From contig JAPFFF010000007.1 in NCBI GenBank assembly GCA_039105265.1, positions 868,001 to 932,000 of the forward strand: 64,000 nt of DNA, read 5' to 3'. The notes below the pieces were generated by a model. It saw only the letters and a program-made list of their open reading frames with translations. It was not told the origin of the DNA and did not search any database. This DNA is from Tritrichomonas musculus. Taxonomy: Eukaryota; Parabasalia; Tritrichomonadida; Tritrichomonadidae. A program made the translations under genes and the position numbers. Below, in pieces: positions 8,993 to 20,544 of the stretch; positions within the stretch are counted from its first letter, which is position 1; every line of letters starts with the position of its first letter.

Positions 8993-11900
8993 ATGGAAGA
9001 AATTGATGATATTAAAAAAATTATTTCAGAAATCAACAGAATTACATCAGCTACTAGAGTATTACAGCCAGAACAAGCAATACTTCGTTGTATTACTTTT
9101 TTCGATGTTGCTTTACGAAAAACAAAACGAAAATCACTAAATATTGAAGTTATAAACAATTCACTACGCGCTTTACTTAAAGTATGCGATGGAAAATTGA
9201 GCCCACAATGCTCAGTTTCAATATCTCGACATATTTGCGATTTTTATAAAATTCAAAAAAGTCCGCCCTTTGAAGAAACGGTCACAGAGTTTTTAGACCA
9301 CATGACGCCTGCTTCTACAATAGCTATTGGAGATCTTTGTGCTGAATTTGGCCAACGAAAGATTGAAATTGTTTTGAGGAGCATTACATCACTCAAATTA
9401 CAAATTGCGCGTTACGAAAATCTTTATGCTTTGCATAGAATTTTTAAGAGTTATCAAAGTTACAATAATGCAATTTCAAAATATGCATATCAAGTATATC
9501 AACTTGTCGTTAAAAACTTTTTCTCTTTTCATTTATCATGTTATATTATTTCATTTAAGCTTTTAAGAGCACTTGTAAAGAACGATTTATATTTGTGTCC
9601 ACTTTCGATTGGATTTTCAGAATTAATTTTAAAGCAAAATAATATTTCCCAGTTTGTTAAAAATGAAGCCATAAAGCTAGCAGCAACTGCTGCCCTTTGT
9701 TCTAACGATAGTGATGCATTCAAAATATTATTAAAAATCAACCAAATTTGCGACTCAAAAACAGTATCTTCAAATTCAAACTCAGGATCATCAAGCCAAA
9801 ATTCTTCTAACTCTCTCTCAAATTTGTCACTTTTCAATTCAAAATCGGTTGTTACCAAATTCTTTGAAAGACTTTCTCCAGATCAAATTATAAGTGATCA
9901 TAAAAATCTTTTTAATTTTGTTCGAAAAACATCTCCTTCTTCGATCTTTGAAATTGCTCCTTTTCTATCTAGAAAGGTCCGCGAAGAATACTTTAGCAAA
10001 CTTTTAATTGAAAGAAACCCTTCACCAGCACAAATTTCTATTATGAAAGCTTTACAAATTGATACTTGCTCTACAGCAAGTCTTGCTTATCATCTTATTA
10101 ACTCAAAAAATCCGCAAGACCAAGAATATGTAGTTACATTTTTCAGAACGATTGATAGAGAAACGCAACTCCTCTATCTTAAAAATTCATTTCAACATCT
10201 CCTTACAGAAAAAAACCAAAAAGAAGTGATTTATGGTGATTATATTCTTGCACGATGTCTCATTGAACGCATTGGAACAGATGAACAATGCATTAAAGAA
10301 TGTCTTAAAGTTCTCAATGAACGAAAAATGTATCAAAATCCTATGTTTTGGCATTTAATGTCATTTTATGATAACTCATCAAAATTTGGTAATACGAATT
10401 CTCAAATCGAACAAAATTCAATTGGATTTCATTTTGTTGTTCAGGAAAATATGATTGAAAGTGCATTTAAAGTTGCTCTTTCAAGCAGTAATGCTTTACT
10501 AATTGAATCTCTCCTACTTTACTTTTCGAAACATCCAAATGATTGTTGGGACAAACATATTCAAACTATAATGAAATATGCATCAAGCAATCTCAAATTA
10601 CTCACAAATCGATGCATTCTTGCACTTATTGATTTATGTGTTGCACTTCGAAGAAAAGAAAAAGAATCTAATAATAATTCGCAAAGATTAGATGATGGAA
10701 CATGTAATATTTTTGTACCTTTCTTTGTTCAAAGATTCATGAAAGAACCACCAAATCCTCATTTTTATTCCACTCTCGTTACGAAGCCAATGATATTATT
10801 TACTGATCATCTAAACTTGATCCCACGATCAGCCCAAACCAAGTCAGCAAGTACTACATTTATCTCCGAAAAGCAGCAAGTATCACGTAAAATTGCTCTT
10901 ATGTTTGCTGATCTCTACGATACAATATCAGATGATGCGACCAAACAAACCCTTGTCAAAAATCTTGCAGCCACCGTTTCCATCGAATCGCATGCACTAC
11001 TACTTCAGCTCGTGAAAAGCAAGAAGATAAAACTAAATGTTGATTCCTTTTTGCCATTATTGACAGGCAACGACTTTTTGAGAGTAGAACTGACCAGTGA
11101 AATCATCAGCTTTTTGAATCCACCGATAGACAAAGTATACAAGTTTGTAAAGTCATTTCCAACAACTTCACCAATACCGTTCCTCTTTTTATCGTCTATT
11201 TTTTGCAACTCGTTAATTGAGAATCCAGAAGTTCCAAGTTCTGACTCATACTTGAACCAATTTATATCATTATTTGACTTTTCAGTTCTTTCCACCAATC
11301 TTTTCTCATTGCATTGCTTATCAGCATTACTTATATCAAAGTCTGTTGAAATTATTGCGCTTGAAATAGGAACAAACTTTTTGACTACAATATTATCGTT
11401 GGTCAATTGCAAGGCTGCTCTTCAGCCACTATTTTTGATTCTCATTTGCGAAGTCTTTGTCAATATCTTGCCTCTTTTGTCAGTAAATTTGATCGGTAAT
11501 AAGGAGATGTGCGCTTTGGTGCTTTCTATTGTCGAATCTGTTAAAGGATGCACTTATGAATCTGCTAAAGAAATGTATTACCAAATTTCGACCGCATGTC
11601 TCGCTTACGCCCCACAATTTGCATTCTCATATTTTAATTTCTTCTTCAAATTCCCTTCACGCTCATCACGAAAGGTTAGAATGGCTTCGTTTGACGCGAT
11701 CAGCCAATCATTAAACCTTACCACAAACACAAGCAGTAATTATAACAAAAATAGTATTTCTAATGTTAATTATGCTTTGAATGCTAATTTGGTCGCTTCT
11801 TATGAAACATATGTAAACGGCCTAAAAGACATTTTCGTATTTCTACAACAGACAAATGACGATAGGATTAAAGAATGTATTAATCTTATTTGTTCATACA

Positions 11901-13654
11901 AACTACCAGCTTTGCCTTCGCCTTCTTTACTTCAATCTGATTATGGACGAAGTTTTGATTTCGGCCTCATTGAGCTTCAATTTATCTCGATAGCAAAGAG
12001 TGTCTTTATTCGCAACAGTCTTCCAGGATTTGCTGATGTTGAGCCTTCACAAAAAGTTAAAGAGACAGCGCTTTTCTGTGTTGAGCAAATTAAAAACGTT
12101 AGAGACAAACTTGTTTGTATATCCAAGTCTCTTGAAATGGGCATAACAGTTCCTGCCTTTTCTCTTCTCACTCGTACTTTACAAGCCGCACAAGAAGTAA
12201 GACCAAATATGAATTCAATTTGGGAATTTAAGAATGAGTTATTTAATATCGCCAAGTATGCTTTCTCTATAAATTTACGCATAACAAAACCATTCTTAAC
12301 TTTGCTGCTGAATGAAGAGACGCTTGATGACTTCTTTACCTTGCTTGTAAACAACTGCGGCCAAAGATCGACTGAATTTTTTGAATTGGCCACAAATTGT
12401 TGTTTATTGGCTTCACAGAATGAAAGAGAAAGACAAAACGAGTTAAAGTTTGCTCGCTTCATTTCTCCTCTCCTCCGAGAAATCATTGAAAACTTGATGA
12501 TTCATCAAAATCAGGCTTCTTCGAAAGGAAATGCTGAAAACATTGAATTAATATCAAGCATGAAGTCTCTCAATGCGTTTCTATTCAGCTTCTATCCTCG
12601 CATTTACAGCAGCTTCATCTGGAGTGAGAATGTTTGTAGCGTCATTCTGATCCAGAATGATTCGCTCTTTGCTTTCCTCGTAATAGAGATGATGACAACT
12701 GACGAGTTTTGGAGAATTCAAAGCGCAATAAACGGTCTCTCTTATATTGTCAAATATTTCTCAAATTCAACGTCGGGTATTGTTGCTCTGATTGATGAAG
12801 CACTTCAAGCTATTCTTAGACTCTCCAGAAAGCAACAATTGTTGCTCAGTCATGAGATCTATGAATTTGTACATTTGATCATCCGCATGCATAACAACAT
12901 AAGTAACAATGACGATGAAGAAGTTAGTAAAAAACTTACAAAATCAAGTCTTGATAAGATTTTGTACTTATCAAGATTTATTGAGTTTGATTGTGAAATA
13001 ATTTCTACATTATTAAATGTCAACAATCAAATCGATAATAATGAATTGGATTTTGTTAGATGCTGTAGATTGAAGGATGGTGAGTCTGATGAGAAGAAAC
13101 TGGCGCTTTTTAGAGTTGCAATTGAAAAGGACACTATTCCTAACCAATTAATTAGTGATTTCTCTTCTTCACCTGATAACAAAGAGAAACAAGAATTTTA
13201 TCGTTATTGCGTCAAATCAAATTTCAACTTTAATCATGATAATAGTGATCCTAATTCAAATTCAAACGAAGTTGATCATTTGAAAGAAAACGTACTAAAG
13301 TACGTTAACGAAAATATTGATAATGACAATGGAAGATCTATCATAAATGAAGCTATTCGAAATAAAAGTGATTCGATTTTGCCTCAGTTAATTAACATTC
13401 TCCTTCATAATTTCAAAGAGGAGAAAGACGCGCTGCTTTTGTCTTTATTCGTGGAAAGATTCGGTGATAACCAAAAAATTGCAGAGTCTATTTCTAGATT
13501 CGCACTCAGCGCAGTTAATGATAACGTTAAAAATATAATGATTGTTTTAAGATCATTACTAAAGGTTAATAAAGCAGCTACATTGAAGATATGGAAAGAT
13601 ATTGGAGATGAAAAACAAAAACAAATTCTAAATTCAATTGAATCCAAATTATAA
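8993..13654 (+). CDS. Large HEAT/ARM-like helical-repeat protein
   Basis: A 1553-residue protein made almost entirely of leucine-rich helical pairs, with Asn/Ser-rich loops at about 255-290 (SNSNSGSSSQNSSNSLSNLS). There is no catalytic motif, signal peptide or membrane helix. The N-terminal pattern (segments like RALLKVCDGKLSPQCSVSIS and STIAIGDLCAEFGQRKIEIV) recalls the HEATR5/Laa1 family, which works with AP-1/AP-2 clathrin adaptors, but this rests on pattern only and those proteins are usually longer (about 2000 residues). Other giant HEAT scaffolds are possible. The gene is intronless and intact. Codon use becomes somewhat more GC-rich between about 10.8 and 12.9 kb. Confidence 0.65.
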   Translation: MEEIDDIKKIISEINRITSATRVLQPEQAILRCITFFDVALRKTKRKSLNIEVINNSLRALLKVCDGKLSPQCSVSISRHICDFYKIQKSPPFEETVTEFLDHMTPASTIAIGDLCAEFGQRKIEIVLRSITSLKLQIARYENLYALHRIFKSYQSYNNAISKYAYQVYQLVVKNFFSFHLSCYIISFKLLRALVKNDLYLCPLSIGFSELILKQNNISQFVKNEAIKLAATAALCSNDSDAFKILLKINQICDSKTVSSNSNSGSSSQNSSNSLSNLSLFNSKSVVTKFFERLSPDQIISDHKNLFNFVRKTSPSSIFEIAPFLSRKVREEYFSKLLIERNPSPAQISIMKALQIDTCSTASLAYHLINSKNPQDQEYVVTFFRTIDRETQLLYLKNSFQHLLTEKNQKEVIYGDYILARCLIERIGTDEQCIKECLKVLNERKMYQNPMFWHLMSFYDNSSKFGNTNSQIEQNSIGFHFVVQENMIESAFKVALSSSNALLIESLLLYFSKHPNDCWDKHIQTIMKYASSNLKLLTNRCILALIDLCVALRRKEKESNNNSQRLDDGTCNIFVPFFVQRFMKEPPNPHFYSTLVTKPMILFTDHLNLIPRSAQTKSASTTFISEKQQVSRKIALMFADLYDTISDDATKQTLVKNLAATVSIESHALLLQLVKSKKIKLNVDSFLPLLTGNDFLRVELTSEIISFLNPPIDKVYKFVKSFPTTSPIPFLFLSSIFCNSLIENPEVPSSDSYLNQFISLFDFSVLSTNLFSLHCLSALLISKSVEIIALEIGTNFLTTILSLVNCKAALQPLFLILICEVFVNILPLLSVNLIGNKEMCALVLSIVESVKGCTYESAKEMYYQISTACLAYAPQFAFSYFNFFFKFPSRSSRKVRMASFDAISQSLNLTTNTSSNYNKNSISNVNYALNANLVASYETYVNGLKDIFVFLQQTNDDRIKECINLICSYKLPALPSPSLLQSDYGRSFDFGLIELQFISIAKSVFIRNSLPGFADVEPSQKVKETALFCVEQIKNVRDKLVCISKSLEMGITVPAFSLLTRTLQAAQEVRPNMNSIWEFKNELFNIAKYAFSINLRITKPFLTLLLNEETLDDFFTLLVNNCGQRSTEFFELATNCCLLASQNERERQNELKFARFISPLLREIIENLMIHQNQASSKGNAENIELISSMKSLNAFLFSFYPRIYSSFIWSENVCSVILIQNDSLFAFLVIEMMTTDEFWRIQSAINGLSYIVKYFSNSTSGIVALIDEALQAILRLSRKQQLLLSHEIYEFVHLIIRMHNNISNNDDEEVSKKLTKSSLDKILYLSRFIEFDCEIISTLLNVNNQIDNNELDFVRCCRLKDGESDEKKLALFRVAIEKDTIPNQLISDFSSSPDNKEKQEFYRYCVKSNFNFNHDNSDPNSNSNEVDHLKENVLKYVNENIDNDNGRSIINEAIRNKSDSILPQLINILLHNFKEEKDALLLSLFVERFGDNQKIAESISRFALSAVNDNVKNIMIVLRSLLKVNKAATLKIWKDIGDEKQKQILNSIESKL

Positions 13655-14079
13655 ATTTCATAGAATTATATAGATATTAAGTAAATATGTTTTTTAAATC
13701 AATTCTTTTATTTATTCTGAACGACTAAATAGACTCTGAAAATGTATTACAATACTTTTTTAAAAAACAAAATAAAAAATTAATTAAATGATAATAACAA
13801 TCTAAAGTTTAATTGTAGTCTATGTGATGAAGATGTTCGAATTCTATCTATATGGAGCTTTTGTTAGACTATTTCTTAATTTCAAATAAATTGGTTTATA
13901 ATAAATTATAAACATTTATAATACAAACAAATAAATTGGATAACTTTAAATTCGAAATATATAGAATAACATTGAATATAAATCGCCAGCTAATGGCAGC
14001 CTATAAACTGTAAGATTAAGAATTCAAAGTTAAAATTCTCTTTTTTTCTTTTTCTTTTTTTTTAATTTTTTGAAGGAGA
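13655..14079. other. Convergent intergenic stretch
   Basis: AT-rich spacer between the helical-repeat gene (+) and the Myb gene (-). It contains T-rich tracts next to the Myb 3' end. No gene or repeat was recognised. Confidence 0.55.
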
Positions 14080-15420
14080 TCAAGTAAGATGATTTTTTTG
14101 GTTAGCTTTTCCAATCTTCGATTCTGGTATTTCAGAATCTAGAGAAGATATTGGAGGCAATAAATGTCTTTTGGGATTTGTTTCAACCATGTTTGAAACT
14201 TTTGGTGTATTAAAATCTGCTTTTATGGACTGTATATTTTCATTATATAAATTTTTCTTATCGTGATCAAGGCTATATTTGTTTATAGAGAGGTTTATTG
14301 TTTCATTATTTATAGGACTAATTGTAGGGTAAGAATTAATACTTGGGTTTGTATTTGATACAGTAACCTTTGGTGGAGGGTAAGTAAAATATTGCGAAGT
14401 GCTTTGTGGAATTGGAGGAGGTAAAAGAGGGAAGCCTTTAATTTGATTTGAACTTTGATTTGGTATATAATTAATGTTGGTATTACTTGCATATTGAATA
14501 GGGCCCTGATTATTGTCATAATAGTTATTATAATTATTTAAAATGTTATTATTATTTATGAATTGAATATTAGATAAATTTTGAAAATTTTGAACATTAT
14601 CTAAACTAGGTGTTGAACTTTTTGGCTTATTAGCATTTTGATTTTTCCCATAATACTTATGTTTGAGATGAGTATACCATCTATTTTTAACATTATTTTC
14701 GCTCCTGCCATCAAAGAATTTTGCAATTACTGTCCATTGTGAACCATACTCTCTATGTTTCTCAGCTAAAATTTCGTCTTCACCTCTGGACCATGGTCCA
14801 TTTTTATTATTTGGAGATAAGTAATTTGCCCAACGATCGCGGCATTGTCTTGCAGATCTACCTGGTATTTGAGCTGCCACATCAATCCATGTGGTAAAAG
14901 GTTTTCCATACATAATGTTTGTAAGTAAATGATCTTCATCAACACTAAATGGTTTCCTCATCTTTTTTTGTTTAGTTGGTGGAGTTGTCAAACTATCATT
15001 TGAATGGCTCGTTGAAGTAGGTGGATGAAATTGAGGCTGGTAATTTGGATAATTAGAAACAGAAGATTGAACTGATGAAACAGGTAAATTTGCAGAAATT
15101 GGAATTTGTGATTGTGTGTAATTTGTATTTATATTTAAATTTGAAGGATAAATAAAAGTCTGTAATGGTTTTGATTGATCTATTGCCTGCTTGTTAATTG
15201 TATTGGTAGAATTGAAAAATACGTTAATATTATTGTTGTTATTTGTGTTTATGATGGTGTTAACGTTTGCTGAATATAATTGTGTTGGATTATTTAAATA
15301 ATTTTGAGTCATTAAGTAAGATGAATTGCTAATTGATTCTTTAGATGAATTTCTATTTTCTAAAGGTAAAGTATTAGTGTTTTTCGACACAATTCCTTTC
15401 CTATTAGGATTGTGGAGCAT
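14080..15420 (-). CDS. Two-repeat (R2R3-like) Myb transcription factor
   Basis: A 446-residue protein with two Myb DNA-binding repeats. The first is at about 155-202 (RKPFSVDEDHLLTNIM, then W178 and RQCRDRW); an aromatic or hydrophobic residue replaces the first tryptophan, as in many R2 repeats. The second is at about 207-255 (GPWSRGEDEILAEKHREYGS, then W229 and NNVKNRWYTHLK). Flanks are Asn/Gln/Ser/Pro-rich and disordered. Trichomonads encode large sets of such Myb proteins, several of which control initiator- or iron-dependent promoters, so a nuclear transcription factor is secure while its targets are unknown. The ATG at 15420 is the first in frame. No TCA initiator lies directly upstream. 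Confidence 0.9.
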   Translation of the reverse strand: MLHNPNRKGIVSKNTNTLPLENRNSSKESISNSSYLMTQNYLNNPTQLYSANVNTIINTNNNNNINVFFNSTNTINKQAIDQSKPLQTFIYPSNLNINTNYTQSQIPISANLPVSSVQSSVSNYPNYQPQFHPPTSTSHSNDSLTTPPTKQKKMRKPFSVDEDHLLTNIMYGKPFTTWIDVAAQIPGRSARQCRDRWANYLSPNNKNGPWSRGEDEILAEKHREYGSQWTVIAKFFDGRSENNVKNRWYTHLKHKYYGKNQNANKPKSSTPSLDNVQNFQNLSNIQFINNNNILNNYNNYYDNNQGPIQYASNTNINYIPNQSSNQIKGFPLLPPPIPQSTSQYFTYPPPKVTVSNTNPSINSYPTISPINNETINLSINKYSLDHDKKNLYNENIQSIKADFNTPKVSNMVETNPKRHLLPPISSLDSEIPESKIGKANQKNHLT

Positions 15421-17304
15421 TTACCTTAGAAATATATAAAGATTATTTTTTTTTTTGAATGCTTTCAAATTGGTTTCTATGCTTTACAAATATTATTCTT
15501 TCAAATGCAATAAGGTATTTAATATTTTTTTTTTGATGATATTATTATTAGGGAAAAAGAAAGAAGAATAATATTTGCATGAAAGGATTTGATCAACGAT
15601 TTTATTATTGAAAATTGAATTAATATATTTTTGAATTTGAACAATTTTTCGTTAAATTTCTAAAAAATAATACAAAAAGATTTTTGATGAATTATTAGAT
15701 GTAATAAATGACTTTAAAATAGTTTATTTTTTAAAAGATGATTGTTGATTTTTTTAAATAAAATTGAACGAAATTCAAATTAAACGATTATTTTAGAACA
15801 AAAAAAAAGTATCTGTATACTATTAATTACTATATAAAAGCAATATTAATCTATTTTAGAATTTATAATATTTAATATTACATAATTGAGGAAAGAAATA
15901 TGCATTATATTAAATCAAATAAATCATATTTTCCAAATATAGTATTATCTAACCATTTTTTCAATTTTTATTCTTTTATAACCCAAAAAAATAACTAAAT
16001 TTGAGAAGTTTGAAAAAAAATTATATTGAAAAATAACCAAATTTTTTAATATTTTTCATATTTTATATTAATTTCAATTTTATTGTTAATTGCATAAATT
16101 GGAATTGAGAATAATACTTACCCAAAAAATTGTTTGAAAAATTGAAAGTTTTTTTTCTCTTAGAAAAAATAATAAATCAAAAATATTAGTATGAATTTTT
16201 TGGTTTATTCCATATATTACATAGAATATTTTAACCAAGTTGATTTCAGTTTGTTATCAAAAATTGAAAACAATTTTCAGTTTATTAAATGTGATTATTT
16301 ATATAAAAAACGAATATATCAATATTTCACTTTTTATTTTCTTCTCTACCGAAAAAATATTATATTCGTAAAATACTAAATTAAAATTTAAAATAAATAT
16401 TATTTTAAAAATCTTTGTAATTCATAAAATTCAATTTAAAAAAAAAAAAAGCATTTGACATTTTCATCTCAATAATTTAAATAAACTTTTTCAAAAAGGT
16501 GTGAATAACTTTTAAATTTAGTGGTTAAGACTGATCGATATATACAATTTTATGAATAATTGAAAATTGAAATAACTTTTATGTTATTTTGAATTAACTA
16601 ATCACACAAAAGTTCTTCCAAAATAAATAAATTAATTAAATTTAATTCATTTATTATTACTAATAATTTTTCTCACTAGTATTTATCTTTTTCTTATTCT
16701 TTCAAAATGGTATTGTTACAAATCAAATTTGGTTATAATTCAATTCTCTATTGAAAATTTCAAAATCTCAAATAATTGAATAACCTTATATTCAAATAAT
16801 TGAATAACCTTATATTCATAGGTTTTTGGACATTTATCATAAACTTCTCAAAAGAAGAGTTTTATTTCTTAGATTGGAAAACAAAAAAAAAAAAATATTC
16901 TCAAAATTTTGAATAAGATATTTTGTTGTTTTATTTGTTTGGCCAAATAAAACTCTAAAAAGTTTTCATCAATTATGCTTTTCTATACAACATTTCTCAT
17001 AAAGATTTTTGATAGCTTTTTGTTTTTTTACCGCTCATCAAGTAAATTTTCGAAAGTTATTCTTATTAAATACTTGATTGTAATGAATAATGTCATTATA
17101 TATAATTAATTTAAAATGTTATTTGGTCAAAATTAAATGTAAAAAATAATAAAATTTCTCTTATTTGCTCTTTTAGATTAAAGTAATCATTGTTAGCTTT
17201 GATTAATGAATTTATAAATGAAAATATGGTAAAATTATCAATTTTGATTTTCCAATTCATTTCTGATTTGCATCTTTTAGTCATTATTAAAAGCAGAACT
17301 ACTA
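15421..17304. other. Long AT-rich intergenic stretch
   Basis: About 1.9 kb. Apart from a 24-bp tandem duplication at 16769-16816 and many poly-A/T tracts, nothing was recognised. The frame at 16191-16379 has chance-like F/Y/I/K composition. Confidence 0.55.
16769..16816 (+). repeat. 24-bp tandem duplication
   Basis: Two exact head-to-tail copies of a 24-base unit that begins CAAATAATTGAATAACC and ends TTATATT, followed by CATA. This looks like a recent slippage-type duplication. Confidence 0.9.
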
Positions 17305-17748
17305 TCAATGTCGAAATGGTGGTTTATAACTTTTCACTTGTACTTTTTGCATTGGGATATTCAATGAATGTCGTTTTTGTAACCATACAAGCTTCCTTGT
17401 TCTTTGTTGAAGTGGATTTTCTAGATGTTGTCTGTGTTGTTTTATTTCATGAATTTGTGTTTTACTTCGTTGCTCAATAGATTCCTTATTAATTAAATTT
17501 TGGAGTTGATTTTTCCTAAGTATTAGAAGATTTTCATTTAAATTTCGAAGGACAGATGTGCAAACATTAATTTCTTGTTCTGATTTCTTTTGAAATTCTT
17601 GAATAATTGTTTTTTGTTTCTGATATAATTCCTTTTTTTCCTCATCATTCATTTGTGAAATTTTTTCGTCATCTGCAATTCCATTTGGAAGCTCTTTATC
17701 AATAATTGATCTCATGAGAGAACTCTCAATGAGATATGTATTACTCAT
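17305..17748 (-). CDS. Short coiled-coil hypothetical protein
   Basis: A 147-residue protein rich in Q, E, K and L, with a predicted coiled coil over about residues 35-120 (for example KKELYQKQKTIIQEFQKKSE) and a short basic tail ending KPPFRH. The frame differs from random AT-rich frames in its high Gln/Glu content. It is preceded by an initiator-like TCAATGC 12 bases upstream. No known family, signal or membrane segment. A cytoskeletal or adaptor role is possible but unproven. Confidence 0.55.
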   Translation of the reverse strand: MSNTYLIESSLMRSIIDKELPNGIADDEKISQMNDEEKKELYQKQKTIIQEFQKKSEQEINVCTSVLRNLNENLLILRKNQLQNLINKESIEQRSKTQIHEIKQHRQHLENPLQQRTRKLVWLQKRHSLNIPMQKVQVKSYKPPFRH

Positions 17749-17750
17749 TC

Positions 17751-17762
17751 CTAAAGCATTGA
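17751..17762 (-). promoter_or_regulatory. Initiator-like motif TCAATGCTTTAG
   Basis: Minus-strand TCA whose A is 12 bases before the ATG at 17748. Confidence 0.4.
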
Positions 17763-18043
17763 ACTTTTTAAGATGATATTCAAATTTTAAATAAAATAAA
17801 ATTTTTCTGTTAAGCTGATTGAATGGTTTACAAAATAAAAACTATGAAAAAGTGGATTTTGAAAACTATGACATTCTATATTAAGTTTTCTCATATCTTA
17901 AAATAATAAAAATGATTAAAAGATTTTAATATATTAATATGTATAAAATCTTAATAAAATTATAAAATGAAGTCATATTAATGATATTTACTTGTATTTT
18001 TTAAAAACATCAAAAATCCTTTTGAATGAATTAATCAAATTAT

Positions 18044-18051
18044 TCAATTTT
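18044..18051 (+). promoter_or_regulatory. Initiator-like motif TCAATTTT
   Basis: The A lies 9 bases before the ATG at 18055. This supports that ATG over the longer frame, which is open from a TTG at 17992. Confidence 0.45.
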
Positions 18052-18054
18052 TCG

Positions 18055-20217
18055 ATGTCTATCAGCGATGAATTTGATTCTCTTATGAAAGAGATAGAGA
18101 CAACAAATTTCGGTCCAACAGAAACAGGATACTTGATTAGCTCTAAGTTTGTTAATGAATTTCGTGATTCTGCAAAATCCAATATTCCACCTGGGCCAAT
18201 AGACAACAATGACATAAAACGAAAGGGGAAATTAAGGCCTAATTTAAAGCAAAATATTGATTACTTTGTAATTACAAAAGATACATGGGAAAAATTATTA
18301 TTTGATTATACAGGAGGTCCAGAAGTTACTTGCTCTTTTGACTCGCTTGGAAATGCCAATATATACCCAATAACGTTGACAATGAATTACAAAAAAGAAT
18401 CGGTTACTGCAGTTGAAACGCGTGTTCTTCCGTATGAAACATTATTAGCAGAAATTAGAGCAAGGTTTGATATCCCAGAAACCTATCAAATAAATATATT
18501 TCCAAGTGGTGGGAAAACATCAATTACTTTTAGCCCTGGTGGTACAATCGAGCCTCTTGTCATTTATGCAAATAAGCCTTTTGAAATAACAGCAGAACCC
18601 CCTAAGCCGCCAAAAGAAAGTAAAAATACGCAAAATCGAAGATCAAATCAAAGTCAATTTGCCAACCAAAATCAAAATGGTCAGAAAATTGTCGGTCTCA
18701 AAAATCTTGGAAATACATGTTATATGAATTCATCAATTCAAAGTCTTCTTTGTCTTCCGCATTTTACTTCCAAAATTGATAGTTTCATATCAGGTGAGAT
18801 ATCTCTTTCTTTTCAAACACTATACAAAAACATATTAAAATCGAAGTCAGCTTATGATCCAAAGCTTTTCAAGCAAGCTTTTGGAAAAAGAGTTCCGATA
18901 TTTTCTGGAACATCTCAACAAGATGCGCACGAATTTATATCATTTTTCATTGATATTATTCAAGATGAAAATCCAAAAATAATCAATCCTCTTTTTTATG
19001 GAACAGCTGAATCAACTACTTTATGTGCAATTTGTGGAAAGCCAAAGCAAATTGTTGAAAAATTCTCTTCCTTGTCACTTCCTATTTCATCATCAAGAAG
19101 AATTATTTTTTCTCCTTGGAAGCTTAGCGAACCAATGCTTCGTTTAAGCTCAGTTCCGACATCAAACTCTTGTGTGTCAACAAAATCACCAGTAATATTA
19201 TATGGATCAACAAGAACAGGTCAGAGGATAGCTCAGGCCTTTACTGCTGAATTTACCGAAATGCTTGCATTAGAAGCGCCTGATCGATTTGAAGAAGAAA
19301 CAGGTGAAGGGTTAGCTATATTAAAACTGTACTGCGACAACAAGATAATATGCAAGCCAATTTTATGCAGAGTTCCGATGAACGCCGAACAGAGTAGTTA
19401 TGATCTTGAAATTATTGTATGTAATAGAATTGAAGGCCTTTTTGATCCGAGTGTTTGGAAGCAAGTCAAAAATTCTATTAAAATTCGCAATGCGCCGCTA
19501 ACATTCACTAAATTTGATCCTAATTTGCAAAATCAAACGCATAAAGAGCCTGTCTCAAATGAAGTTAACAATCAAAGTAAAAATGATAAAAATTCAAAGA
19601 AAGCAGATAAAAACGAGAAAAAGAAAAGTGATATTGGTACAGAAAATCCTGCATTATCAATCGGAAATAGTGGAATTCAATTTGCTTGTAACGAGGAAAT
19701 TATTGTTGATATTTTACCTCCTTTCGGATACAAGCAATATGGATTTTTGGAGAATAGAACAAGAGCCATTTCATCAACAATTTCACTTGAGGAACTTCTT
19801 GCTGCATATTTCAGTGAAATTCAGCTTGATACGCAGAACAAATGGCGCTGTGAAAATTGTGGTGACGAGTCTTGTGCATTTCATAATGTAAAATTGATTT
19901 CTACACCAGAAAATCTTATTATACAACTGAAAAGATTTGCCTCTGGAAATAAATTTGAACGTGATAACTCTCCTGTTTCTATTCCATTTCAAATAGATCT
20001 TTCACAGTTCTTTAAAGATCAGCAACAAAAAGCTGTTTATTCATTAAAAGCCATTGCAAATCATATTGGAAACTTAGACTCTGGTCATTACACTGCATTA
20101 GGGAAAAGAGGAAATACATGGTATTTGTTCAATGATAATAGAGTTATTGAAAAAGACTCTCCACCTACAGATCCAAGTGATGCACCTTATTTGTTATTCT
20201 TTAGCAAAGAATTGTAA
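18055..20217 (+). CDS. Ubiquitin-specific protease (DUSP-USP type, C19)
   Basis: A 720-residue deubiquitinase. Residues of about 15-130 fit a DUSP domain as in USP4/11/15 (GPTETGYLISSKF, later NIDYFVITKDTWEKLLFDYT). The catalytic domain starts near 213: Cys box GLKNLGNTCYMNSS with Cys222, QQDAHEF box near 285-291, a CAIC...CENCGDESC pair of zinc-type knuckles, and the His box DSGHYTALGK with His678 followed by WYLFNDNRV. A K/N-rich low-complexity insert near 490-525 splits the domain. All catalytic residues are present. It should remove ubiquitin from proteins, and polyubiquitin and an Rpn10-like receptor lie elsewhere in this window. The start at 18055 is chosen because earlier in-frame sequence has no ATG. 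Confidence 0.9.
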   Translation: MSISDEFDSLMKEIETTNFGPTETGYLISSKFVNEFRDSAKSNIPPGPIDNNDIKRKGKLRPNLKQNIDYFVITKDTWEKLLFDYTGGPEVTCSFDSLGNANIYPITLTMNYKKESVTAVETRVLPYETLLAEIRARFDIPETYQINIFPSGGKTSITFSPGGTIEPLVIYANKPFEITAEPPKPPKESKNTQNRRSNQSQFANQNQNGQKIVGLKNLGNTCYMNSSIQSLLCLPHFTSKIDSFISGEISLSFQTLYKNILKSKSAYDPKLFKQAFGKRVPIFSGTSQQDAHEFISFFIDIIQDENPKIINPLFYGTAESTTLCAICGKPKQIVEKFSSLSLPISSSRRIIFSPWKLSEPMLRLSSVPTSNSCVSTKSPVILYGSTRTGQRIAQAFTAEFTEMLALEAPDRFEEETGEGLAILKLYCDNKIICKPILCRVPMNAEQSSYDLEIIVCNRIEGLFDPSVWKQVKNSIKIRNAPLTFTKFDPNLQNQTHKEPVSNEVNNQSKNDKNSKKADKNEKKKSDIGTENPALSIGNSGIQFACNEEIIVDILPPFGYKQYGFLENRTRAISSTISLEELLAAYFSEIQLDTQNKWRCENCGDESCAFHNVKLISTPENLIIQLKRFASGNKFERDNSPVSIPFQIDLSQFFKDQQQKAVYSLKAIANHIGNLDSGHYTALGKRGNTWYLFNDNRVIEKDSPPTDPSDAPYLLFFSKEL

Positions 20218-20544
20218 TTTAATAAATAACATACTAATTCTTTTTTATTCTTTTTTTCTACATTTCATTGAATCAAAATCTCTGAAAATTTGTGAAGTTA
20301 GAAATTTTGAAGATTGAATAATTCTATTGTATTTCAATTTTGAATGGAACATATTATTTTACATCAAATTTCATATCATTTATGTAAAATCATAACGAAT
20401 TTTATGAGATTTAATATCAACATTTTTTCATTTGCTAATTTGATTTAAATTAATATCCTCATAAAAAAGCAAGAGTAATTCCTTATTTTAATCAGTTTGA
20501 ATTTTCCTCAGAAAATTTTAATTTCTGGACGTTAAGGAAGAAAA
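20218..20544. other. Intergenic spacer between USP and Cdc20 genes
   Basis: AT-rich 327-bp spacer between same-strand genes. TCAGAAAATTTT lies about 35 bases before the ATG at 20545. Nothing else was recognised. Confidence 0.45.
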